DNA of 64,000 nucleotides from Vesta saturnalis (lineage: Eukaryota > Arthropoda > Insecta > Coleoptera > Lampyridae). The notes beneath the pieces are model-generated. The model saw only the letters and a program-made list of their open reading frames with translations, searched no databases and had not been told where the DNA came from. This document shows, piece by piece, positions 11,033 to 22,642 of this stretch (positions are counted from its first letter, which is position 1; each line of letters opens with the position of its first letter). Location of the stretch: contig JARFJB010001963.1 of NCBI GenBank assembly GCA_036346205.1, forward strand, positions 1,155,001-1,219,000, written 5' to 3'. A program made the position numbers and the translations under genes.

Positions 11033-11848
11033 GCGATGTTGTTCACCTGCCCTTATCTGTATAAATAAGAAAAGAATTATCCTATTAAATATATTATTGT
11101 TTTATCGTTAACTCAGCGAAGAGGCATTTCTCTTAAATAACCGTCATTGGTTAAATGTCAAAATTTTGATCTGGTTTCTTCCTTAGACAAGGTAGAGAGG
11201 GGACGCGTAACGTTGAGGAGTACAGTGATAATCTGGCATCAGACCATAAACCAGTGGCGTATCCAACTGGTATAGTGGGGTAGGCGTATCGTATGGGTTT
11301 AATTATTGTCATTCTCAATGCAAATTTGACGAGTGAATATTATAATGAGACAAAATATAATAACTAATCATATTCAGATACTGCATACTGATAAAATACA
11401 AGCTGGTACATTAAATATTTTTAATGTAAATTATAATTTGAGATGAATACTTTGAGGTTAAGTAAAAGAACATTTAATTTGGTTTTGCTTTAAGGAAATT
11501 CATTGTATCAGTAATAAGTTAAAACAATTTACAATGCTTGTTAACGCAATAATAATGCACTATTACACCACTTGTTGCGGTCAGTGAACCATTTTGAAGT
11601 ACCTAGGTACATATTTTCTATGTTGGATAGATTACAAGCATATTTTTGTAAAAATGAAACAAAGTCACCATTACATTTAAAATACATTTAGAGTTGTGGT
11701 AAAAGAAATGCAACAAATTTACTTCCAAACTATATAATCTAAAATAAATGTGGTTGCTACTACATTCTAAAACATGCTCTTTTAAAGAATGAAAACATTG
11801 AATTTGTATGCAATTGACATAATCTTACTTTTTAATGTAATAATAAAA
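11033..11848. other. No gene recognised
   Basis: Sequence between the right end of the TTAA transposon and the THAP gene relic. It contains CCAGTGGCGTATC near 11251; no reading frame or repeat could be supported. Confidence 0.5.
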
Positions 11849-12353
11849 TTATTTTTTGTCAAAGCGCTTTCGTTTATATGCAGGATAAAATAAATCGTTT
11901 TCGAAATGTTTTGATCAAAGGCTATTATTTGCTGTAGGTGTCCAATCTACAATTTTTCATTTGTTGAACCCAAAGTTCCATTTTTTGTGGCTTAGTCATA
12001 GGGAATCTATAACAAAGTATAAATCACAAATTATAGTAATATTAAATAAGTCATATTGCATTAAAAATTAATATAGTAAACAAATACTACAGACGCCACT
12101 GGTTCAATAGTAGCTTTTGAAGCAAATTATTTCTGTAGAATAACAGGGTCAGAAGATGCTATTCAAACCGTCAGCAATGTTTGTTAAGGTCTTCTACCAG
12201 CTCATATTAGCGAAATTAGACGGATTAACGGAAATATAATGTTAATTATCAGTCATACTATATTAATAACTCCACTCTTTACCTGTGAAATGAGATTCCG
12301 GAGACATTTCTGTCACTACGACACTTGCAGCCATAAAAAGAACAAACCACCAT
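11849..12353 (-). pseudogene. THAP zinc-finger protein relic, two exons
   Basis: Exon 1 (12353-12283) starts with ATG and reads MVVCSFYGCKCRS...GISFHR, with a donor CAG|GTAAAG. After a 276-nt intron (acceptor TATAG at about 12007) exon 2 reads FPMTKPQKMELWVQQMKNCR, then SKHFENDLFYPAYKRKRF, ending at TAA 11851-11849. This is the THAP fold: C-x4-C, ISFHRFP, W, then C-SKHF. A frameshift with TAA TAG follows DTYSK, and the codon where the third zinc-ligand Cys should stand (before SKHF) is TGA. Only a single THAP domain of about 85 residues is encoded. It is head-to-head with UTP4, about 300 bp between start codons, so they may have shared a promoter. It could be a host gene relic or a domesticated transposon fragment. 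Confidence 0.7.
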
Positions 12354-12650
12354 TCTTATTTGATAATAATAGCAGGGCTTTCGTTCAATGTTAACGCACA
12401 GGCACATAAAATAACCTTGGTGACACCACCGTTGTTTGGCACCAGAAAATGGCGTCGGCTCGAATTATAATCACACTTTACTCTCTTCTTGTCTAAGGGT
12501 TTCTCTTTCTTTCTATTTGCCATCCTGGTAATTTTCAAACCATCAATTGCTCTTCTTGTAAATATTAGGTTGGTAGAACTGCTTATATGTAGGTTACGCA
12601 CGTGTTTTTGATAGTATATGTTTCTATAACCTAAAAAAATTGTTATTAAA
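12354..12650. promoter_or_regulatory. Candidate divergent promoter between THAP relic and UTP4
   Basis: 297 bp separates two start codons pointing away from each other. It is locally less AT-rich than its surroundings (for example GGTGACACCACCGTTG near 12419). No TATA box stands out. The role is inferred from gene arrangement only. Confidence 0.4.
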
Positions 12651-14676
12651 ATGGCAAGTTGTAAAGTACACAATGTTCGATTTTATAAACCAAAAACTGA
12701 AGCTATTTATTGTATGACTTTGCACAAAACAAACAGAAAACTCGCTCTGTCAAGGTATATAATCAATTATTATACCTGTTTTTGAAGTCATTTCTTTTTT
12801 AGGGCAGACGGAACGCTAGAAATATGGAATTTAAAAAATGTACCATTTATCGAACGTACAATTGGAAAAAATCTTGATAATTTAAACATTGAAGGATTAA
12901 CATGGTGCGGTAATAGTTTATTCAGTGTTGGTTTAAATGGCTTATTAATTGAATACGATTTATTTACTTTAACGAAGAAAAGGGTGGTTACAGTAACAGG
13001 AGAAGCAGCTTATTGTATTGATGTTACAAAGGATAATAAACATTTGGCAGTTGGTACAGAACAAGGATATTTAAATATATTCACAGTTGACGAAGATGAT
13101 GTTTTGTTTGAAAAGTTCTTAGATAAACAAGAGGGTCGGATTTTATGTTTAAAATATGACCCTTCCTGCCAATTTATAGCATCAGGTAGTTTAGATACTA
13201 TTAGAATTTGGGATGTTACGACAGGCCATGCTCTGCACCGAATAACTACTGGACGATCAGAAGCAAATCAACCAACTATTGTATGGTGTATATATGTCTT
13301 AAATGATTTAACAATAATTAGTGGTGATTCACGAGGTAAACTAACAATGTGGGATGGCAAAATTGGTGCACAAATCGAGACTTTTCAATCACATAAATCA
13401 GATATTTTGGCCCTTTGTATGTCGGAATTTGAAGATTCGTTCTATTGTGCCGGAGTTGATAGTAATATTGTAAATTATGTTAAAGTGGAGGTAACTGAAG
13501 GTAACTACAAATGGGTAAAAAACATACAACGGAAGGTGCATGAGCATGATGTCAGAGCTCTTGTTTTAAATGATGAAAAACTATACTCTGGTGGTTTAGA
13601 TGGGTATTTAGCATGTAGTTATTACCCTCCAAAAACTTTACTGAAACATCCACCAATTCTTCAAAATCCATGCATAATGCTTGCTAAACAAGTCCGATGT
13701 GTTCTTCTTCGGTTTAGTGATCATTTAGAAGTTTGGAGTTTGGGAAAAAGTACTGAAAAGAAAGACAAATTTGATGGACTACAGTTAGCTATGGAGCCTC
13801 TACACCTGCTTACACTGCAACGACTTGTGAAAGATGGAGAAGGTGATGAAATAAATGAAAGTATTATTTGTGCTTCAATTTCTAATAATGGCAGATGGAT
13901 TGTCTTCAGCACAAATTCAATTTTACGTATTTTTTCATTTAATTATGTATGTTTAATATTTTTGAAGTAATGAATACTTATTAATACAATTTTTGTAGAC
14001 TACTGAGGAGACTCCAGTGTTATTACCTGTGGAGGATTTACCTGAAAGTTGTACTGTTAGTGTACAAGCTATTTTTACTCCTAATAGCCAACACTTAATC
14101 TTAGCACCTCAACATGGGGGTTTACAAGTGTATGATTTAGCAGGAGGAGTGCCTATTCTAGTACAGACAATTGCAACAAGTTTATGTATGTAGGATTTAC
14201 CCTAAAAATGTAGACTGAAAGTATTTTTTTAGTACTCAAGGATACTGTAACATTTTTAGAGGTTTCCGAGTCTGGTGCTTATTTAATTGCAGGTGATCCT
14301 TGCAGTAATATTGGTGTTTGGATGTTAAATAAGCAATCAGAATGGGAGCAGTATTGTAAGCTACCAACATATAGTGTTAGTTCTCCCACGAGTTTAGCTA
14401 TCCATCCCAATAGTAGAAATTTAGTTGTAATGTATGCAGATCATAAGGTATTAATATTGATATCCAAATACATTTTCTCAATGGCATTACTCTTAGCTGG
14501 TTGAATATGATATCAAACGGAAAAAATTTACTGAATTTTCATTAGAGCTTGGAAAGCAGCCAAACACTTGGCCTGGTAAATCTTTCCCTGTACGAACAAT
14601 TACTTTTGATCCTAGAAAACCAAATGTAATTATTCTTCATGATGACAGTCATATAGTGGTGGTAGATCGAGATAAG
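12651..14676 (+). CDS. UTP4: UTP4 (cirhin), WD40-repeat subunit of the small-subunit processome
   Basis: Five exons: 12651-12754, 12803-13946, 13999-14185, 14233-14447 and 14497-14676. The introns are 48, 52, 47 and 49 nt, all GT-AG and in phase, giving 610 codons with no stop. The protein aligns along its length with vertebrate cirhin: KVHNVRFY start, LALSRADGTLEIWNL, SVGLNGLLIEYDL, GRILCLKYDPSCQFIASGS, IISGDSRGKLTMWDG, VHEHDVRALVL, LYSGGLDGYL, FSDHLEVWSLG and ISNNGRWIVFSTNS, followed by a second propeller. It acts in the nucleolus in the tUTP/UtpA complex that starts pre-18S rRNA processing. The start is the ATG directly before the family's KVH motif. The last exon, about 70 residues in cirhin, is not identifiable after the donor at 14677, so the 3' end is unresolved. 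Confidence 0.93.
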
Positions 14677-15464
14677 GTTAGTATTGATAAAAAATGTATA
14701 AAAAGAAATTAAACAAATATTTTTTCTTATTTAAAAATTTTAAGCAAATTGTAGGTAAAGTGTATAAAGACATAGAGATACATAACCGATATGGATGTTA
14801 TGTGTCGGATTTGAAAGGATTTCTTCTGTTGCTGATCAATTGTTTTCTATCTCTTTTCATTTGTTTGCTATCCTCCAATTGTCAATCTTTGCCTATTTGT
14901 AGAAATTCTAATAACTCGCTTATTTGACAGGATAGAAAAAAATAATATTGAAGGTATTACATATGTAACTTTTAGTGTAGAATACAATGGTGTAGATGAA
15001 AGTGAAATATAGTGCGATGTTTGTGAATTATCGCATAAACTTATGTTTTTTTAAATAGGAACTATATGTCATTTTTCCCCTATTGAAAGCCTGTTATTTA
15101 TGCTTTTCAAAAAAGTAAACACGATAATTCATATTATTTTCAATAACTAGAAAGTTCAGGAAAAATACTGCAGTAATTGATATATTGTACGGTGACTTTT
15201 AAAGTTAATGTGTGGGCTGTATTTAACTAAAGGGTTCTTATGGAAAATCTCATTTTGTATTCTATTTAAAACTGTTTTCAAAATCCTTCCTTGTGGTTAG
15301 TTTAAATACTATATAACTTTAAAAAATGTGACTTGAGTCATTGTATAAAGTAAGCTACAATTATGAGGATGCCGAAATATCATAGTTGTAAGATTTTTGC
15401 TGAGCTATTGAAAAAATATTTGACAAATGATAAATGATGTATAATGATCCAAAGATTACGTAAA
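14677..15464. other. UTP4 3' flank, terminal exon not found
   Basis: After the exon-5 donor the expected C-terminal motif of UTP4 does not appear in any frame. An open stretch from about 14746 (KVYKDIEIHNRYG...) and an acceptor-like TTGACAG at 14930 are possible but unsupported ends. The stretch then becomes AT-rich up to the mariner relic. Confidence 0.4.
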
Positions 15465-16385
15465 TACTGTGTGTCCAGATAAGGGTACAGAGCAGCTGTA
15501 TCTCGACAATGGTAAGGTTTAGAGGTTTGGGAAAAAATCGTTATAAGTAAAGCAAGTAAGAGAAATGGCTGGAAATTGTTTTGACGTTCGTAACTTGACC
15601 GATAGGGGACGTAACTGCTACGTAGAAACATAAAATCCATGCTGTTTCGGAAAATTGGGTTATGAGCTATAACTTTGAAAGTATCATTTGAGAGCTTGGG
15701 TGATCATTTTGCTTTGCGGCATTTTTCCGTATCTGTCCTAATAAACGAGGAGTAGGCCAATGCATTTCCCACCATTTACATTTTAATATCTCCTGAACCA
15801 CTCAACGGATTTGAATATTCTTAGTTTTGTTTGAAAGAGCATTTTATAGTCTTTTGAAGGGTGTTTCTTGTTGGAGCGTTTAGTTATAAACAAATAAACT
15901 AGAGGCGTTCTCTGCAGCGATTACACATTTTTGTGATTTTTTGGAAAACACTAAACAGAACGGTACTATTTATTTGACAGACTGTTACGCGGCTTAAAAT
16001 TACCTAAATTGTTAGTGAAAACCCCTTCGCGATAATCCCACCCGTTCTCGATTTATACTAGAAAAATTTGAATTCCGCAATCGATTACGGGAAACTGGCA
16101 AAGTACAGCCTATTCAAGCACCTGTAAGACTTCGTAAAACAAGCACCGAGGAAAATATTATCAACGTTTTGGCCTACGTGTAATATGATCCCACCCTAAG
16201 CACCGGAAAAATTTCAGACGACGTGGGAGTTCCAAAAACAAATGTCAATGAGACTCTTCAAATCAACAATATGCATCTCTACCACATTGTTTTACATCAG
16301 GCATTAAATCATACTAATTATGATCATAGACTGAACCATTGTCACTGGCTACTAAATATGATTTGGGAAAATCCAATTTTTTTTG
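15465..16385 (+). mobile_element. Mariner-type relic, copy A
   Basis: It shares long stretches, inverted, with copy C at 19.5-20.9 kb (for example ATCTCGACAATG at 15500 and the CTGCAGCGATTACACA block at 15922). The coding remnant from about 16040 shows LRETGKVQPIQAP, TSTEENIINVLAYV and ISDDVGVPKTNVNETLQINN, then MHLYHIVLHQA. This is the helix-turn-helix part of a Tc1/mariner-superfamily transposase of the insect DUF4817-like type. It stops near 16375, before the catalytic core, and is joined to a second partial copy. Confidence 0.7.
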
Positions 16386-16481
16386 TTGGAGCATTTAGTT
16401 TTAAACAAACACACTAGAGGGTGTTTTCTGCAGCGATTACACATTTTTGTGATTTTTTGAAAAGAGCTAAATACAACGGTA
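16386..16481 (+). mobile_element. Mariner-type relic, copy B, left piece
   Basis: It repeats the segment at about 15874-15970 of copy A (GTTGGAGCATTTAGTTTTAA, CTGCAGCGATTACACA, TTTTTGTGATTTTTTG). It is cut at TA 16480-16481 by the DD82E element and continues at 19063. Confidence 0.75.
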
Positions 16482-16807
16482 AAGTTCATTCGTTTAACTT
16501 ATCCCGATGACGTCATGTATGCATTAAATCACGAAATGACCGTCGTCTGTAATTTAAAACAAAAATATGAGCACTGATACCAACCTTTCCACAGAACAAC
16601 TTTCCTTTATTTGCTTATACGTTGATTGAGGTTACGTACGATCGCCGGTTGGTTTGTTTCTTCGTTTATTCATTCCTTCTTGAGTTAATATTGTAAAAGA
16701 TCGGTTCTTTTCAGAACCACATTACTTTCTAGTGTTCATTTAAGGTAAAGATTAATTCGTTTTACAGAAAGAGATAACATTTATGTTTTCATTTGTAGCA
16801 CATCAAC

Positions 16808-18086
16808 ATGCCTCGTAGGTCAATTACCGTAGACGAATTGATCCATAACTTAGTCGAATACTTTAATAAAGAAAAACAGAACAACGGGCCCTTATCACCA
16901 TTGCAGTGCATGCAAGGGTTAGCGATGCTTTGAAAATTGACACAAGAACTATTTCTAATGCTTTACGACGACATCAAAATCAAGAAGAAAACAAGGAAAA
17001 TGAACCTCAACGAAAAAGTCTAAAAACAAAAGACATGGATCAACGACAAAAAAGTGAAATCCGTACTACAATTTACAACATGTATGTTAACCATGAACAT
17101 GTTACATTAGATACGCTCTTAACAAAAATTAAAGAAAGAGGTATCGTTGAGTGTAAAAGGACTAGCCTCTATCACGTTTTGTTGGACATTGGATTTCATT
17201 TCAAGCAAACTAACAATAGAAAAGCTCTTTGCGAAAAAACTTCAATAGCATCGATGAGGTTAAAATTTTTGAGAAGTTACATCACTTATATGAAACAAGA
17301 TATCTACAAGCAGTTCGTTTATCTCGACGAAACATGGATATTTGCAAAAGGAAGCAACAAAAGAAAAGGGCAAGATTCCAGTTCAAAATGCTTTAAGAAT
17401 CTTGGTGGGGAAGGCAAACGTTATATAGTTCTACATGCTGGAACAGAAGATGGCTTTGTGGAAGGAGCAGAACTTATATTCTCTACCACAAATAAAAGCA
17501 GCGATTATCACGATTGTATGAATTCGGAAAACTTTGTTAAATGGTTAACAAATCAATTTTTGCCAAACTTAACAAAGCCATCTATAATCATTATGGATAA
17601 CGCTCCGTACCATTCACAAATTGTGAATCGCCAACCAACTACAAATTGGAAAAAAGAAGAAATTACAGAGTGGCTTAGGGGAAAAAAATTACTCATGAAA
17701 AAGAAGCATTTAAAACGGAATTACTACATATAGCAAAGCTACATAAGGAAGAGAAACAATATTTGGTCGATAATATTATTAGAGAACATGGACACGAAAT
17801 TTTACGCTTGCCTCCTTACCACTGTCAATTTAACCCAATAGAAATGGTATGGGGAATAAGCAAAACTTATTATGACATTGGAAGAGATGGTTATGGGGAT
17901 GATAATGTCAAACAGATGTGGAAAGAAGCGTTAGAAACAGTTTCACCTTCAGTTTGGTTAAAAACGATTAAACATGCGGAAGTTGAAATTCTAAAGTCTT
18001 GGGAACAAGAAAAAGTTTATGATGTCCAAGTAAATCCAATTATTATAAATCCAAACGATAACACAGATACAGAAGATGAAGTGTAG
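16808..18086 (+). pseudogene. DD82E transposase, two frameshifts
   Basis: It starts at ATG 16808 (MPRRSITVDELIHNLVEY). The N-terminal half has helix-turn-helix character (VSDALKIDTRTISNALRR) and a conserved HTH_Tnp-like block (RTSLYHVLLDIGFHFK). The DDE core is VYLDETWIFAKG (first Asp), GGEGKRYIVLHAGTEDGF, IIIMDNAPYHS (second Asp) and LRLPPYHCQFNPIEMVWG (Glu). Counting through the shifted part gives about 81 residues between the second Asp and the Glu, far longer than the 34-41 of classical Tc1/mariner families. The frame shifts near 16900 and in the A-run at 17682-17688. All catalytic residues remain, so few changes separate it from an intact gene. An alternative is sequencing error at these runs. 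Confidence 0.85.
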
Positions 18087-19062
18087 TGAACATTTAATTT
18101 CGTGTTTTTAATTGAATTCTTAACGCAAACAGTTTTCTCCAAAAACTTAATAATAATCTATAATAATTATAATAATAACATATAATGTATGTTATTGTAC
18201 ATTAACATTATAATTTATAACGATAAATTATTTTCAACACAGTCATGTTTAAATGTGAATGGACAAATTTACGTTTTATTACATTAATGGTTATATTGTG
18301 TTTGAAACGATACTTTGAATAAGTTTAAAAAAGTACTATAATTCAATTACATTAAATACACCAATAATTTTGAATTGCAGTATAATAATCTTCTACACAA
18401 GCAAGTGTATAAATAAACACCGATGACTGAAATTATCATTACGTATTTTGCAATTCGAATGTCTTCTCAAAGTATAATGATTAGTAGCGTTCCTAAAAAA
18501 TTCAATCTTTATGAATAAATCAAATAAATAACCATTAACTCACAAATGTATTGCCGTCAAAGATATATAATCGCCGCTTTTATGTAGAAAAGTATTGGAA
18601 CAATTACTTCCTTTCTTTGGAAGAGTTCATTGGTCTTAACCTACAAATACCTATTTACAAAATTTTTGCAACATTTTAGAATATATAATAACTTGCCAAA
18701 ATTCATCTGCTACGTTTTAAGTTTTATTGAAAATAATATGCTTTTATGTGCGTACATCTACGATACGTAAGTAAAACTTTTGTCTTTTATTTGCAAACAT
18801 TATGACATTTATATTTATGTGAAGTAGTTAAGTTAAAGTTGGTAATGTTGGTATCAAAACTATTCGTATAAAGAAAACTTAATTTGTTGTTAACGTTATC
18901 CTTGTTAGTTACTTGGGTTAATAAGAGCCATACAAAACGACACTCTTGGAATAATACGTTAGCTAATAGTGTACATTGTATTCAATATGTAGAAAAGGAT
19001 AGTCATACACAAGTGCGCGTTTGATTGATCGATCAATCGGGATAAGTTAAACGAATGTCCTA
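18087..19062. other. DD82E element 3' region, no gene
   Basis: AT-rich tail of the Sailor-like element ending in its right TIR. It includes small ATAAT repeats near 18160-18200. No other coding region is seen. Confidence 0.6.
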
Positions 19063-19190
19063 TACTATTTATTTAGCAGACCGTTACGCGGCTTAAAATT
19101 ACCTAAGTTTTAGTGTAAACTCCTTCGCGATATCTCCGTTCGTTTTCGATTTATACGACAATGTTAAACATTTGAATACCGCAATCGGAA
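19063..19190 (+). mobile_element. Mariner-type relic, copy B, right piece
   Basis: It continues copy B after the DD82E insertion: CTATTTATTTAGCAGACCGT, CGCGGCTTAAAATTACCTAA and CTCCTTCGCGATATC match 15967-16085 of copy A. It ends near CCGCAATCGG. Confidence 0.75.
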
Positions 19191-19480
19191 CAAGTTACCC
19201 TGGCGGGGAAAACAAATCACATATCCACTGTAACCGACGTAATTTAACTACGGTTTGGCTTTCTCTCTACTAAGTAACAATGTTAATACGTCGCGTCTTC
19301 CCTCCCTTCTCACTATCCACGCTTAGGACTGGTTCAAAATTTTGATTTGAAGCATGTTTGAAGTCCAACGGAATATCAGTAATAACAATAAGACAAGTAC
19401 AACACTCTTAGAACTACCTGTATAAGATAGTTTAGCCAGAAATAGCTAAAAAATTGTCAAAATATCATTCTCGATGCATT
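19191..19480. other. No gene recognised
   Basis: Short mixed-composition spacer between mariner copies B and C. Confidence 0.4.
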
Positions 19481-20945
19481 TATTTAATCTAGAAAGAACA
19501 CTGCTTCAGTTTCAGCCATGGGCAAGCTTCTAATGGCATTTCGTATTCTTTTCATCAAATTTTTCCTTGTTGTTGGTTTCTCTTGGCCGGGCAAACATCA
19601 AGCTGGAACCACATGTGCCTTCTTGTTTGCAAAGAGACGTCTTGTAAAAGTTATGGAAGAGAAACGTTCAAAAATTCCAAGAACCCCTCCCCATTAAAGG
19701 TTTGGTAAAAAAAATGTGGACCTATAATTTTTCCTTCCAGCATTCCGCACCATACGCTCAAACTCCAGCGATTTTGATGTTCTACTTGCCGCATCGATTG
19801 TGGATTTTGCTCGGACCAATAATGCACATTGTGCAAATTCATACCCCGTGTGCTACTGAAAGTCCGTCCATAATATGCGTAACAGGAAATTTGGATTTTC
19901 TCCGAATCATATTTAGGAGCCAGTAACAATGGTTTAGTCTATGATCCTAATCAGTATGATTTAAACCCTACTGTAAAATAATGTGGTAGGGATGCATATT
20001 ATTGTTTTGAAGAATCTCGTGGACAATTGTTTTTGGAACTCCCAAGTCGTCGGAAATTTTTCTGGTGCTTAAGGTAGGATCGTATTGCATGTAGGCCAAA
20101 ACGTTGATAACGTTTTCCTCGGTGCGTGTTCTACGAACTTTTCCAGATGCTTGAATCGGCTGCAAGTTGCCAGTTTCTCGTAATCGCTTGACCAATCTTG
20201 AAAACACTTCTCGAAAAATGTCTTCTTTGGGAAAATTGCGTTCCATATTGAACTGCAGCAGTTTCGAAGCATTGGCAAGAAATGCGCAACATACGTTTCT
20301 GCGTTAGTAAATCACCCCTCCCCCAAATGGATAAAAAATACATACAAGACACAGAAACCCACATTTGACAATTGTCAATTGTCTCGTATAAATCGAGAAC
20401 GAATGAGTTATCGCGAACGAGGTTTTCATTAAAATTTTGGTAACTTTAAGGCGCGTTACGGTCTGTCAAATAAATAGTACCATTCTGTTTAGTTTTTTCC
20501 AAAAAATCACAAAAATGTGTAATCGCTGCAGAGAACGCCCTCTAGTTTATTTGTTTAAAACTAAACGCTCCCTTCAAAAGACTATAAATTGCTCTTTCAA
20601 TCGAGGCTAAGAATATTCGAATCAGTTGAGGGGGTCAGGAGATATTAAAATGTAAATAGTGGAAAATGCATTGCCCTCCCCCTCCTTTATTATGAGAGAT
20701 ACGGAAAAATGTTGCAAAGCAAAATGATGCGGTATCACTCAAGTTCTCAAATGATATTTTCAAAATTATAGCTCATCACCCAATTTTCCGAGATAGCATG
20801 AATTTTATGTTCCTTCGTAGCAATTACGCCCCCTATCGGTCGAGTTACAAACTTCAAAATAATTTCCAGCCATTTCTCTTACTTGCTTCACTTATAAGGA
20901 TTTTTTCCCATATATCTAGGCCGTATCATTGTCGAGATTTTTTTT
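19481..20945 (-). mobile_element. Mariner-type relic, copy C, with transposase fragments
   Basis: An inverted relative of copy A. Reading down from about 20315: MERNFPKEDIFREVFSRL, LRETGNLQPIQASG, KISDDLGVPKTIVHEILQNN and MHPYHIILQ (HTH region), then from 19929 HNVHYWSEQNP, VWCGMLEGKIIGPHFF and WFQLDVCPA, the place of the second catalytic Asp. This is followed by a deletion and a short tail RIRNAIRSLPMAET. Several stops and frame changes separate these blocks and no intact D-D-D/E triad remains. The 5' end is truncated at about 20943 relative to copy A. Together A, B and C make an inverted-repeat region flanking the DD82E element. Confidence 0.75.
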
Positions 20946-21224
20946 AAGTAGGAATTGGATATTGTTTTCCCCATTAAAAAACTTTGTTGTATTTTCCAAA
21001 CTATTAACGCGATATTATGTTTAATAAGTGCAAAGTTACAGAATAAATACTACACTAATTGGAGATGATGAACAGAGTATTTGAAAAACTCCTTAATTTA
21101 TTTTGATGATTTTTAGAAATCAATAATGACTTCTGAGAGAAATTTAAGCAAATAACACAAGAGGAAATATAAAAGAACTACGGTATTTTTAAATTAACTA
21201 CGCTTACGAACTATAATATTTGTA
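20946..21224. other. No gene recognised
   Basis: AT-rich spacer; nothing identifiable. Confidence 0.4.
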
Positions 21225-21400
21225 TTAATTTTTTTTATACAAATTTAATCGTTTGCGGAAACCATTACAATTATCATCCTCAGTAAATCATAATTTTTAA
21301 TTAATTAAATTAAATTTAATTAATTTGTCAAATAATCATACGAAATCTGAAAACGCAAATATGCGTCTGCGTAATAGTTAGGGAACGTGTATGTAAAAAC
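21225..21400. repeat. Dispersed repeat with Penelope-like end signature
   Basis: ATACAAATTTAATCG, ACCATTACAATTATCATCCT and CAGTAAATCAT here, and GAAAACGCAAATAT further on, recur in the same order and orientation at 41195-41340. The 'CGATAACAATTACAGTTATC' type of motif is one I associate with the ends of insect Penelope-like elements; that part is from memory. Confidence 0.45.
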
Positions 21401-21449
21401 CCACTACAGAATATTATTTTTGTTGTTATATATTACATTTATATTAAAC

Positions 21450-21760
21450 TAGCCGTACCCGTCGCGTGCTGCTGCGATCTCAGAAAGGGGAAGGGGGATA
21501 TTTAAATTTTGTGATACACGTGTCTCATAATTATTCGAGTCAATCGACCCATGGAATAAAAAAGTTAAAAAACTCAACCCGTCATTTTACCCCCGTAGGG
21601 GTGGAATTTCGAAAAATCCCTTTCTTAGTGGATACCTACACTTCAAAAAAACACACCCTCTGTCAAGTCTGTAGGACCAGCGGTTTAGACTGTACTTTGA
21701 TATATCAGTCAGTCACTGAGTCAGTCAGGACTTTGAATTTTATATACACAGATTACCTAT
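21450..21760 (+). repeat. Non-LTR retrotransposon 3'-end type repeat (TAGCCGTACCC family)
   Basis: It opens with ACTAGCCGTACCCGTCGCG and closes with CAGTCAGTCACTGAGTCAGT followed by GGACTTTGAATTTTATATAC. This layout is typical of short 3' ends of RTE-like LINEs or their SINE partners in insects. A related opening (TTAGCTGTACCCGG) is at 22368. The coding part is absent. Confidence 0.5.
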
Positions 21761-22185
21761 TAAGACTTTTACAAAAATTACTAATCAATAACCTAAAGTT
21801 AATAATACCTAAAGTTAAAGTTAAATTGCTCTCTAACTTGATTTGAGTCTAGGTTGATTTCTTTGTTTTGGTACTTCACACAAAGACTGATGCATTAACT
21901 GAACATTTAACCAATTTGGTGTATTCACAGTTCATTAGACATTACAACTCCCGTTGTAGTACATGGTTACTGAAACTGGATACAACATTACGTCACTTTT
22001 GTTTCATGTAGACAGAATGAACTGAAATAATTGGTTATTCTCTTATTCTGCTTAACGCTAAAACAGTCATATAAGCGATATTAGCGAATGGAAGAATAAA
22101 AAATTAATTATTCCAACACCATGCACAGATACCAGTGGCTTAATAACAAATAAATGCACTCTCGCATTCGCGGTTTTAAAACGAA
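21761..22185. other. No gene recognised
   Basis: Non-coding spacer between two LINE-tail repeats. Confidence 0.4.
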
Positions 22186-22400
22186 AAATTAGGTTATCAC
22201 GTTTTTCCTGGAGATTTTACCAATTTTTCTCTTCATAAAAACCTTCCTCAGACTTCAGCCATTACTCGAAAAAAAAATTGGCAGAATTGGTCCAGCCGTT
22301 CTCGAGTTTTGCGCTTAGCAACACATTTGGCGATTCATTTTTATATTATAGAAGAAGAAGAAGATATTAGCTGTACCCGGTTCGCTTTTTTGGCCCCTAA
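22186..22400 (+). repeat. Second LINE-tail type repeat, abutting a further copy
   Basis: GGTCCAGCCGTTCTCGAGTT followed by TTTTTATATTATAGAAGAAG (a GAA-rich microsatellite end) is typical of an RTE-like 3' end. It is followed immediately by TTAGCTGTACCCGGTTCGC, the start of another truncated copy. Confidence 0.5.
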
Positions 22401-22642
22401 GTTGAGAACTGAACACGCACGTGGAATATTAGAAACTGAAATGTCAATAAAAACTATATGCATACGAACAGTATTCGAAATATATGAGAAAAAACCGATT
22501 TGGAAATCGTCACCTATCGAACATTTTGTGTACTAAAAACAGTCTATACCTCAGTCTCAACAAGATATATAAATGTGACACCATCTAAGTTATTCATTCT
22601 CGAGATTTCTCATTACGTACAACGGACATTCATTTATATATA

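Larger units (their letters stand above)
16482..19062 (+). mobile_element. Tc1/mariner-superfamily element, DD82E (Sailor-like)
   Basis: The ends carry CATTCGTTTAACTTATCCCGAT (left from 16487) and its inverse (right, 19035-19056). TA lies on both sides (16480-16481 and 19063-19064), and removing the element rejoins mariner copy B precisely (ACGGTA-CTATTTATTT, as in copy A). The total is 2581 bp. It encodes one transposase on the plus strand. The long D-to-E spacing of that protein places it with the DD82E lineage described as Sailor (from memory). Confidence 0.85.

Noticed and set aside
11251..12105. hAT-like MITE between CCAGTGGCGTATC (11251) and its inverse near 12092-12105
   Set aside because: Only about 12 bp match, the flanking octamers (CCATAAAC and GTTCAATA) differ, and the interval contains THAP exon 2 but not exon 1. 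Chance inverted match is more likely.
12356..12673. 105-codon minus-strand frame opposite the UTP4 start
   Set aside because: It overlaps the THAP 5' region and the UTP4 first exon, has no homology and is best explained as a shadow of the divergent promoter region.
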